From NCBI RefSeq assembly GCF_026914265.1, contig NC_069134.1, positions 15,841,205 through 15,905,204 of the forward strand: a stretch of DNA of 64,000 nt. The letters are read 5' to 3'. This stretch comes from Mya arenaria (Eukaryota; Mollusca; Bivalvia; Myida; Myidae). Position 1 is the stretch's first letter, and every line of letters starts with the position of its first letter. Positions 23,150 through 35,300 of the stretch are shown here, piece after piece. The position numbers and the translations under genes were made by a program. The notes beneath the pieces were generated by a model. That model was not told the origin of the DNA and did no database searches. It was given only the letters and a program-made list of their open reading frames with translations.

Positions 23150-26100
23150 AGGGTGCGGGGCGATACAGGAATCCAGTGGATTTCACGTGAAATCCACTCA
23201 AAACGTAAAATCCACTCAGAACTCAGTCATTTCAATTAATAATTTAATTTTTTTATATACATATTAGAAAGTGCCTCATGAAGGCTTTATATTTCAAATT
23301 TTATTGAAATTGGTCAAAAAATAAAGAAGTTAGAGCAATTTTTCATTTTTTTCCAAAAATAGATCGGAAATCGAGGTGAAATCCAGATTCCGATAAGTGA
23401 ATCCACTCATAACTCATTAATTTTAATAAATAATTTTCTGTTTTTGTATATTTATTAGAAAGTGCCTCATAAAGGGTTTATATTTCAAATTTTATTGAAA
23501 TTGGTCAAAAAAGGAAGAAGTTAGAGCAATTTTTCGAAAATAGATCGGAAATCGAGGTGAAATCCAGTTTTCGAGAAGTGAAATCCACTCTTAACTCAGT
23601 TTTATTAATTAGTAATTTTTATTTTTTGTATACATTTTGGAAAGTGCCTAATGAAGGGTTTATATTTCAAATTTTATTGAAATATATCAAGAAATGAAGA
23701 AGTAAGAGCAATTTTTCGGAAATCGAAGTGAAATCCACATTTTGACAAGTGAAATCCACTTTTTCAGACGTGAAATCCACTCATAACTCATTTATTTTTT
23801 AACAAATTAATTTTTCTGTAGAACAAATAATTGAAAGGGCTTCATAATGGGTTTATATTTCAAATTTTATCCAAATTGATCCAAAAATAAAAAAGTTGTA
23901 GACCAATTTTGAAAAAAGATCGGAAATCGAAGTGAAATCCACATTTTGACAAGTGAAATCCAGTTTTCGAGAAGTGAAATCCACTCTTAACTCAGTTTTA
24001 TTAATTAGTAATTTTTATTTTTTGTATACATTTTGGAAAGTGCCTAATGAAGGGTTTATATTTCAAATTTTATTGAAATATATCAAGAAATGAAGAAGTA
24101 AGAGCATTTTTTTCGGAAATCGAAGTGAAATCCACATTTTGACAAGTGAAATCCACTTTTTCAGACGTGAAATCCACTCATAACTCATTTATTTTTTAAC
24201 AAATTAATTTTTCTGTAAAACAAATAATTGAAAGGGCTTCATAATGGGTTTATATTTCAAATTTTATCCAAATTGATCCAAAAATAAGAAAGTTGTAGAC
24301 CTATTTTGAAAAAAGATCGGAAATCGAAGTGAAATCCACATTTTGACAAGTGAAATCCACTTTTTCAGACGTGAAATCCACTCATAACTTATTTATTTTT
24401 AACAAATTAATTTTTCTGTCGAACAAATAATTGAAAGGGCTTCATAATGGGTTTATATTTCAAATTTTATTCAAATTGATCCAAAAATAAAAAAGTTGTA
24501 GACCAATTTTGAAAAAAGATCGGAAATCGAAGTGAAATCCACATTTTGACAAGTGAAATCCACTTTTTGAGACGTGAAATCCACTCATAACTCATTTATT
24601 TTTAACAAATTATTTTTTTGTTGAACAAATAATTGAAAAGGCATTATCATCGATTTATATTTCAAATTTAAATGGAATTGGTCCAAAAATGAAGAAGTTT
24701 GATAAATATATTTATAATTGATCTGAAAGCGTAGTGAAATCCACATTTTGACAAGTGAAATCCACTTTTCCAGACGTGAAATCCACTCATAACAACCAAT
24801 GTACATGTATAAATAACCATAAATAAATGTCTGGCATAAACAAATAATACAAAACAATTTTCGGATTATTTATTAAATTTTTAATATTTTCAAAATTCGA
24901 AAGTAAAAAAGGGCCATGATTGAGGGCGCCTCCACGTGGTATGGCCTGGATGTGTATGGATATTGTGCTTATCATGAAAGAAATTAAACAATTATGCATA
25001 CACAACAAAACGCCCTCACAATATAACTTCAACTTTCTTATTTTTGGATCAATTTGAATAAAATTTGAAATATAAACCCATTATGTAGCCTGTTCAATTA
25101 TTTGTTCAACAAAAAAATAATTTGTTAACAATAAATGAGTTATGAGTGGATTTCACGTCTGAAAAAGTGGATTTCACTTGTCAAAATGTGGATTTCACTT
25201 CGATTTCCGATCTTTTTTCAAAATAGGTCTACAACTTTCTTATTTTTGGATCAATTTGGATAAAATTTGAAATATAATCCCATTATGAAGCCCTTTCAAT
25301 TATTTGTTCTACAGAAAAATTAATTTGTTAAAAAATAAATGAGATATGAGTGGATTTCACGTCTGAAAAAGTGGATTTCACTTGTCAAAATGTGGATTTC
25401 ACTTCGATTTCCGAAGAATTGCTCTAACTTCTTCATTTCTTGATATATTTCAATAAAATTTGAAATATAAACCCTTCATTAGGCACTTACCAAAATGTAT
25501 ACAAAAAATAAAAATTACTAATTAATAAAACTGAGTTAAGAGTGGATTTCACTTCTCGAAAACTGGATTTCACCTCGATTTCCGATCTATTTTCGAAAAA
25601 TTGCTCTAACTTCTTCCTTTTTTGACCAATTTCAATAAAATTTGAAATATAAACCCTTTATGAGGCACTTTCTAATAAATATACAAAAACAGAAAATTAT
25701 TTATTAAAATTAATGAGTTATGAGTGGATTTCACTTCTCGAAAACTGGATTTCACCTCGATTTCCGATCTATTTTTGGAAAAAAATGAAAAATTGCTCTA
25801 ACTTCTTTATTTTTTGACCAATTTCAATAAAATTTGAAATATAAACCTTTTATGAGGCACTTTCTAATAAATATACAAAAACAGAAAAATATTTATTAAA
25901 ATTAATGAGTTATGAGTGGATTTCACTTATCGGAATCTGGATTTCACCTCGATTTCCGATCTATTTTTGGAAAAAAATGAAAAATTGCTCTAACTTCTTC
26001 CTTTTTTGACCAATTTCAATAAAATTTGAAATATAAACCCTTTATGAGGCACTTTCTAATATGTATATAAAAAAATTAAATTATTAATTAAAATGACTGA

Positions 26101-26171
26101 GTTCTGAGTGGATTTCACGTTTTGAGTGGATTTCACGTGAAATCCACTGGATTCCTGTATCACCCCGCACC
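23150..26171. mobile_element. 3 kb foldback element with tandem-repeat arms
   Basis: The arms are inverted copies: the left begins GGTGCGGGGCGATACAGG and the right ends CCTGTATCACCCCGCACC. Both arms consist of ~200-bp units spaced by GTGAAATCCAC motifs and shared lines such as TATATTTCAAATTTTATTGA. The left arm (to ~24794) has more units than the right (from ~25028); a ~230-bp unique spacer separates them. GGACAATGA flanks both sides, a 9-10 bp target duplication. It ends ~140 bp before the RAVER start codon. Open frames inside are repeat by-products. Confidence 0.85.
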
Positions 26172-26312
26172 GGACAATGAGTCCGTGTGCAGCTATTTTC
26201 ACAACGTTAAAGAATTTTAAGCTCACTGATTAAAATTTCAAAGGTGAGGTGTGTTAATTTCGATCAGTTTCAGACGTTTGACTTTGTTATGTAAATTTAT
26301 TTGCATGCAGAA

Positions 26313-29300
26313 ATGAAAAGAGAAGAAGGAGACGAGTTTTCCGATAAAGCCAGCAAGATGGAGCTGCTGGAAAAAGCAAAAGCGGAGTTCAATAGAGAGA
26401 AAAGATTGGTCATCAAAAACCTGCCATTCAGCACAACAGAAAAGGTGTAGTTGTGATTTCAAACTTGTGTAATATGTGTTATAGGTTGTTTCTCTTTTAT
26501 GCAACAGTCCATGCAACATATACACAATTTAATACATGTTGCCAAAGTAATCAATGAATTGGTGAAACTGAAAATATTACAAATGTATCCCTAAAAACTC
26601 TAAAATTTTGCAATTTAAAAGGACATGTGTTTTGCCTGTTGCATTTTTGCAGCGGTACTGGGTAATGCTAAAAGAAAAAAAGTGGCTTGATTTAAGATTT
26701 ATCGCCCTTGTTTTGGAAAACACCCAACGACTGAAATCAGTCTCAATGAGATTAATAAAATGCTAAAATAAAAAAGGTATCTAGATATATTTTACTATCT
26801 TTTTTTTTGTGTGTGACATGCCAGCAAGTGTTGTATATGAACATAATCTATGATAGTTTCCTAAATCATCATACTTCATACAGTTGAATGGGTCCTCAGT
26901 GAGTAAATTTTGTGGTTAGTGTGAGAGATTCTGGATCAAAGCGTCCTGTTTTTTTTTATCCACACTCCTATCTTAGAACCTTTGTAAGTGATTAGTACTG
27001 GTTATCAAAAGGAAATGCCAGATATAATATTGATAAATCATGTTTATATAATTATTTTGATATCAATACATAAATTATAGTGCTTTGTTTACAGGCTTTC
27101 CTCATGAAAATATCTTCAGAACAGATATGCAGCTGCATTAATGGAGAACAAGAAAAGCTGGCTACGATGATACAAAACAGTGAGAGCAGTTATACTAGAA
27201 AAAAACAACTGTTCCACTTACTTTCACTCAAATACATGTTTATGTGTCATTCTTTTACAGATCTATGAGTTTCCACACCCCGGTCATTCTACTGTTTACA
27301 TTTATGTATATGTCTGTGATTGTCGAAATGTCTGTCTCGGTGTCTGTTACTGTTTTGTGTCTGTTTCCCTCAAGTTGGTCTGTTGTTATTTTGCTTAGTT
27401 GATTATTGCAGTAACAAGGTTTATTTTTGGTTTAAACAACTGAACATTTTTTTCAAATTTTGTATTTTGACCGCAGAATGTCTTTCATTGTACATGACTG
27501 TATGTATTAAGATGAGACTGCTGTTAAATGTATTACCAAGTTATTACAAAGGTTTATAATGTAATATTACAAAAATGATGATGTGTTTTCTTATTTTTTT
27601 ATTTCAACAATTATCAAACTCGCAAATACTAGTGGCTTTAAGCTACATTCCTTATCCAAACATCTAACCATTTTTTTCTAGCATAACAGTCAATGCTTGG
27701 TTGTGCTTCAAAAACAATGAAGATTCATACTCAAGAATTATTACAGTACTTGCATCATCAGTATGGTAAATTGTTTGGTTTAGAAATTCACCCTAATATC
27801 ATTATTAGCTCACCTGGCCTTAATATCAGGGTATTCGCCAATATAAGTTTACCTACAGTACAATTCAAGTGCTGCTGCATCTTGATGATATTTTGGTAAA
27901 AAAGTTATTTTTCTACAAGCCTATGAGTTCTAAAAAATGTGAACACTTTGTTACAATGTCATTTAAATATACTCACTTAGAAACACCTTTTTCATATTTC
28001 CCATTTGAATGCAAGAATGTTTTGTTTGAGTCTTGATTGGCCGTGTTCTTCCGAGTTTTTGGTACTACTTGAAAGGAGAATTCCTCCAGTATCCATCAAC
28101 TCAGTTTATTTCTACAAAAGCCATACATGTGTATAAGTCTTGACTTCCCTCCTTTACAACACAGAAGGCAAGAACAATTGACATTGGGTTTCTAGAGGTC
28201 CGGTTCTTTCCTTTTCTTTACCTAATAAACTCTGCCAAATACGAAATACGAAATTTAGAAAGCCCAAAATAAATCTCCTCTATCATGATCTATATTCCAT
28301 CAAGATTATTATTTATTTGTCATGTTGACTGAATGACATAATACAGGGGTTCTAATGATCAGGATTTAGGGTTTTTGACTTCAGGCTATTGTGCAGGAAG
28401 TACATTAATATGAACCTTTGCCCTGCTTTGGGCATGACATTCACATACTCAAACAGACCATGGCTATAATTAAGGATGGATAATAATTAGCTGTTAGAAC
28501 CCCTGATTATAATAACATGAAAATGATTAACTGAATTGCCTTTAAATAGTCATGAATAGTAATGAGCAAACATTTTGAGTATTTTCTGTACTGTGATGAT
28601 GCAAAATTTAAACATTTGGTTTAAAAGAAAACAGAAAAAAAATGTATTTGGCTCAGTTCATGTTTATAACACTTATTAGTAAGTCACTCAACAGTGTTTT
28701 GAAAATGTGTCATTCTTAAAAATGAAAAGAACTGAAAAAAGAGGAACAAAAAATGATTAGTTCTACTAGACTTAAATTATCTCATTGTGTTTGAAATAAC
28801 AAGTCAAAAACCTTTAAAATTTTAAAGTAACTGGTTTTTTTGGAGACAGAGTGACACATTTTTATGTTTTGTTCACTTCATTGTTCTTGCTAATGGGATA
28901 GTTTAATGTATCTTTGCTTTAGAAATATCAACTGTTAATATATCTTGGTTTCAGGACATCCGGGCATTTATGGGATTCAATGGAGAATTTCCAGTGGAAG
29001 ATGTTCAGATGGGGAAAAATCTTGGCCAGAATCAGGGTAGGTCTAAGGGTAAAGGCATCTGCTATGTCTGTCAAGCACCGTGAACATAATTGCAACTTTA
29101 AATATTGTTCTCTGCTTGAATATTGTTTTCTTGTAGGATAAAATGTACACTGTTATGTTCTTGGCATATAAAATGTCACTAGCCAAACATACAAAAGATA
29201 AAGGAATGGCCTCACATCTGTTTTCAATTTTTATTAATTCTGGTACCTTTCAATCTATGTTGATATTTTCCTTCCAATACAGCTGTTGTGACCTTGAAAG

Positions 29301-32300
29301 ACCCGAGCCTTGTAGATGATGCCATCTCGAAACTAGACAACACAAAGTTTGACACCCTGACTGTGAGTGTGTCTGTGTACCGTAGTGACAAGATCTTGTG
29401 TATTGCCCATCTTCCCCTGGCGATGACAGAATACAAGTTCCGGGAACTCATCACAGAACATGGCAACATTGACATGTGCTTCCTCATGAGGTCGGAGGAG
29501 ACTGGTATGTCCAGCTTATTAGACAATTTTGACCTGTAGCTGGACAATAAGTTTAAGAAGCATGTTTCTAAAGATGGGATAAACAGAATCACTTGACAGA
29601 ATGCTTATTGCTGTTTTTAACCAGTTACTCATACACATCATTTATATTACACTACCTTCTTCATTTTAGGAGACAGCAAAGGCTATGGTTTTGTTGAGTT
29701 CAATGAGTCTATTGAAAAAGTTGGCCAGATAAAGTATGCACTTGACTGGTCGAAAGTGGAAGGTCAAGTTGTCCACTGTGATGCCATTGTGGACAGTTCC
29801 AAGACTGGTATCGAGTTTGCTGATCTCCATTCAACATGTCTGCTCATTGACAATTTGCCGCCTGACTACACTGACTGTCTTGCCCTTCGTGAAGTCTTCA
29901 GTCAACTTGTAAAGCCAATATATTGCCAGGTACGTTCTCATAAATTAAATATTTTATCATTGGTTGTATAGCCTCTGAACTCATTATGTAAGTAATGGTA
30001 TTTGTTAGTCTTACAGGTTACATTCAGTCATACAGAAACTAAGTAGTTTCATAACATTGTGATTGTGAAACCATCTGTTAGTCTTTGAAATGCGCTAAGT
30101 GTAAACTTTTGAAATATCAAAATAATCGTAGAAGTTAACCAAACTGGCCAGTTGCCTGTCTGACATGAAGGATTATATTCCATCAGCAACAGCATATGGT
30201 TGTGTAATTCAGTGCATTACAGAACATTTCCAGGAATAACAACATAAACATGCTGGTAGGTGAAGAAAGCTTTGTTGTTCACTGTAATTTTTTTTAATTA
30301 ATTTAAAATAATAACTTCAGACTGTGTTATAATATTTTGTTTAGAATTCTTTTACCTGTTCATTTCAGATTGTCACAAAAGAGAATGTGTCCCTGGGTTT
30401 TGGAATCATCGAGTATGAAAACAGCGAGAATGCAGAGAGGGCCTTCAACCGGTTTAACAATGAGAAGATAAATGATGTGCCCATGAATATATCATACTGT
30501 ATACCCGGCAAATCCGCTGTCCACATGTTCAACAGGATCATGTTCAAATATGTATGTGTTGTGTTTTGATTTTGTTTCTTCCAAAAATTTTTTTACTGAG
30601 TCTATGTTACTGTGACTATCAAACATAGTATGTTTTGAAAATGAGAAATATGGAAAGCTTTCTTTTCTTTCTTTTACAATTTTTGCAAACCAAAGCAAAA
30701 GGAGCTGTTACTCTGAAGAAAACAATGCTAGTATCAGATGATAATGATAATCTTTGAAAAACATGTGGGCAAATAAGATATCTAGTGAAGCATAGGCATG
30801 AATGAAGAGAACTGTTATTTATTGGGCAAGTAAGATCTGATGCAATAATAATAGCTGTACCAGTACCTTGCATATAAACCATCTCCTTGTGTAATGCAGG
30901 GTGACAGTATTCATGTGAATAAGGCGAGCCTGCTGCCAGACCCAGTCTACCCCAACCCTGCCTTCCTCAGACACCCCTTCTTCAAGACGCACCAGGCTAA
31001 ACACCCCAGATGTATGTACTAGTAGTATTGGCTTTTTGCTTTTGTTGGTTGGATTATCTGATGTAGAATTGCAGTGTTTTTCGCATCATTTTTGGTGTTG
31101 AGCAGGGCGTTTCTTCTTGGAAAAAATGTGTCTTCTTCTTCTTGAGTAAATAAAATGAACAGTAATGCTTTAAGTTTTGGGAATGGGGCCGAAGTTCAGA
31201 CCCAAATTGGGAAGGAAAAAGTTGTATAAGAAAGATACATGCTTTGCATTGTTGCCCCTTCAGACGCCAACAAAGAACACCTAAACTTGTAAAGTAGCCA
31301 TTTGAAAAATTAGCGTCATAATATTCGTTAGATATTTTCTGACAATAGAAATCTCATTTGTAAGTAGTACTTCCATACATAAGATACCAGGTAGGTATTT
31401 ATTGCAATTTTATTATCTAAATAAAACATAACCAACATCTTGATAGTTTGCGACCTTATTCAAAGCTTTCTAGGCTCAAACATTGTTCAAAGTATGAATT
31501 CAGGTCATTTCCTTGTAGTCTTGTCCTGGTCAGATTCTGGTTATCTCTGTAGTATCTTTAATCATACACCATGCCCCTGTATTCTCAACTTAAGCATTAA
31601 AACTTACTCAAGATCAATGTGTTTACTTTTCAGTGTTGGTCAAGTTCACAGACAACCTGCTAAATCTTCAAGAAGGATACATCAAACAGCTCGAGGACAA
31701 GACCAACACCAAACCAGGTCACACTTGACTAACTACTTGAAGTTAAAGTCAATAAACACTTAATGGCCTACTCATGTGATTGCAGTATTTCCAAACATCA
31801 AATCCCAGTAAAATTATGCCTCACTTGAAACTCTCAATCATGCTTTACTAAATACTGTCATTTATGCCTTTAATATTGAAAACTGGTAAATCATGCCTTA
31901 CTAAAACTGGCATTGTTGCCTTAGGCCTAAAAAATAAATTGTGTGGTTCGGGTAACATGGTCCCCAAGAATAGGTAGGGTAGGTCGGGATTTTTTTTTTT
32001 TTTTAGTTTGGTACAGGTTTGTTTGTGTCCTTTTTCAACAGATTTTCAGTTATATAAGGACATTGCTGAGCATCGCTGCAGTTAGGTGGTGTGTCATTGC
32101 TAGTTTTGTTACCATTGGTCACACACCTTCCGAAAGCAAAACAAATTGATAATTAAATGTGACAAAACTGACCTGCTTCAGCATCTCAAAAACATTTCTC
32201 TGCCATTCTCCAAGAAGTAAAGTTAGGAATTATAAACTGTACAAATGGCAACATACCCAGGTTTCAGTCCCAGTTTAAAAGAAAGTCACATTTTGTCAGG

Positions 32301-35300
32301 CACCAGCCTATGTCAGAACTCCTAGTATTTTATATTTCCTTTCTATATAGATACTAGTATGTTTGCCCTGCTGCTATTTTATTATCCCCGCCTATGAAAT
32401 AGGGAGGGGGATATTGAAATGGCGTTGTCTGTCTTTCCTTCCGGCCGTCCTTCCTTCTGTCCGTCCGTCCGTCCGTCACCTGCGTTTTCTCAGTAACTAG
32501 CCGGTATAATTTCATGAAATTTAAAATAAATATGAACCACTATACTGGAATGATGCCCGTCCAAAAAAAAATTTGATTGGTCAATTGTCCTTGGAGTAAT
32601 TGCCCTTGATTTTTTGAAAAATGCACATTCACAGCCATTTCTCAGTCACTAGCTGGCAGAATTTCATGAAACTTAAAATAAATATGAATTACTGTACTGG
32701 GATGATGCCTGTTAATTTTTTTTTTGGATTGGTCAATTGTACTTGGGAGTTATTGCCCTAGATTTTTTGAAAAACTCATTTACAGCCATTTCTCAGTAAC
32801 TAGATGGTAGAAATTCTTGAAACTTGAAATAAATATGAACCAACATACTGCGATGATGCCTGTTTATTTATATTTTGGATTGTGTAATTTCTATATGAGT
32901 TATTTGCCCTTGATTTATTAAAAGATCCATGTTTGCAGCCTTTTCTATGCAACTAGCTGGTAGAATTTCATGACACTTGGAATAAATAAGAACCAACATA
33001 CTGTGATGATGCCTGTCTGTTTTTCTTTTGGATTGGTCAATTTTCCTTAGAGTTATTGCCCTTAATTTATTAAAAAATCATTGTTTGCAGCCGTTTCTCA
33101 GTAAAACCAATGTGCTTATCTTATTCTTTCTGAGTCTTTTATATCTTTTCACTGAATATGCTTGTTTAAACTATTTTTTATGATTGCATCTGACAACATG
33201 ACAAGTGAAAAGGGTCATGCCTTGTCCTGCAGTGGTGGGTGGGGTATATTAAAATTAGACCGGCATTCAATCTTATGTGTGGGAAAACTTATACTTTTAT
33301 CCAGAGACATTTTGTTCCATTGTATATACCTTACTCTGAAGAACGAAAAGTCAGAGAATTTCCCAATAAATTGTTCAACATGAATATCGTACAGCTATTC
33401 TTCATACAAACGGGTCGATGGCCCCTTGTCGGCTGTTGACATGTCAATCTCGGATACAGATCCCGGCTCGAACAAAAACATTATCTCTACATCTTCGAAA
33501 CTCATCTTGGGTGTTATGAGCTTAAACTCTCGACGTTCTGGAGTTGGGTTTTTTCGCAAGTCGCACCCAAAAAAAAAACAGTAGGGTCGGCGATATTTTC
33601 CAGGTAGGATTGGGTGACCTGAACCACACAATTTATTTTTTTAGGCCTTATTGAAACTGGTAAATCATGCCTTACGGCAAACTTGGAAAATATGCCTAAC
33701 TTAATTACAGTAGATTTGAATTTTTTCTTGGTAAGGAACATTTATGCCTTTCTTCCATAAATCACAATCATACCATCCGAATGCTGTACACCAGATGTAA
33801 GACTTGTAAACCATTATCTTGTCTTTATGTACCCCTTGCCAGCAAGTCAACAGTCAACATCTGACATGAAAGTACCCTTAGTGTTTGCTTCCCAATGATA
33901 GAAGCCAGAGAGAAGTGGTAGTTACCTCAGTGTTAAGTAAAGATAAAATGAATTCAAAATGTAATATTTAGAAGAAAATGAGAACACATCAATGGTTATT
34001 CTTCTTTCAGGGTTACTGGGCCCAGCCCCGACCATCCCAATGTCTCCCCTGATGGACGTGAATGTCCAGCTCGGCCTGCTGTCAGTGATTGTACTCGACA
34101 TGCGTGAAAATGGCACTTACAATGGACAGGTACAGACACTTAATCCATCACGTTTTCACTGTAGATTCAAACTGCCTATCTTTTATTAACATGTTTTGGT
34201 CTTAAAATGCTTAAAGCCAAGGTGCTTCAGGGGGCTAAACATTTATTGAGTTGTGTCTCTTAGTCGACTGAGAAGAATGAGACAAACAGGGGCATCCACT
34301 AAGGTGCTCTCAATTAAACAAATACAGTTGAGTACTGGTCCTGTACGGCACTATCTAAATAAGATCCTTTTGTGTAATTTTAATGCATATTTTTTTAGAA
34401 TATTTCTTCTCTTAGTCTTGTGCCGCAAGCATTTATATTATGAATATATATATTAAATTATTTTGTTGAAATTAAGATGTTAAAAAACAATTTGAATAAG
34501 GCATGAAAGGTTGACTGAACTGTTTGACAGGACATTGTTGTATGATTCCTTCCTTGTTTTTTCCCCACAGTTGCCTGGTCCCCTTGGAAAGTTGAAAGTG
34601 CCATCTGGGGAAGATTTCGAGGTATTTTTTATATTCATTCAGAACTTTTTTCTTGTTAAGTGTGATATGATATGATAGCCATGTATGTTTATTAGCTTTG
34701 AAAATTATGTTTGATTTATACAGGGGAAAGTCATGGCAATTTTGGTCCAAAGTAAGAAGCCTTGTTTTGGAAAAAAAACACTAATGTACACAAATAAATA
34801 AATAAAAAAATAAATTGTAACAATGTGTACAACTCATTTCTGCAGTAAAATCAACAAGGAAAAATATCCTTTGATTGGAAACAATTTAATAAAAATGCCT
34901 ACTAATCATCAATTTCAGCAAAAGCCTGAACCAGTCTCCCTGCTAGGGGACCCAGTCACAGCCCAGGCCAACCTTGTTTTGAAGAACCTACTCATGCCGC
35001 CTTCAGAGAGCCCGGGTTTTCCCCAGGGGGCTGTGAGACACGACCCTGAGGCTCCACAGTTGCTAGGGAAACCAATTGCGGAACTGAACCTTGTGTGCCT
35101 GGGCAGTCTCGGTCGAATGATGGCCATGATGTTAGAACAAAGCCATAACAGGGGACTGCTAGGTACATATGAAATTTAACAGTAAAAAGTCTTCATAATG
35201 TTTGGTTTTTTAAAAAAACAATCTATGATATCAAATAAATATATAAAATAGATTATTGAATCACAGCGGTTGCAAAGGAAAATGTTAAAAGTTAAATAAA

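Noticed and set aside
23150..26171. CRISPR-like appearance of regularly spaced GTGAAATCCAC motifs
   Set aside because: The spacing sequences are themselves repeats, the arms are inverted copies, and the surroundings are eukaryotic genes; a foldback transposon explains everything.
29224..29592. 122-codon minus-strand frame
   Set aside because: Antisense shadow of RAVER exon 3.
34915..35127. 70-codon minus-strand frame
   Set aside because: Antisense shadow of RAVER exon 10.
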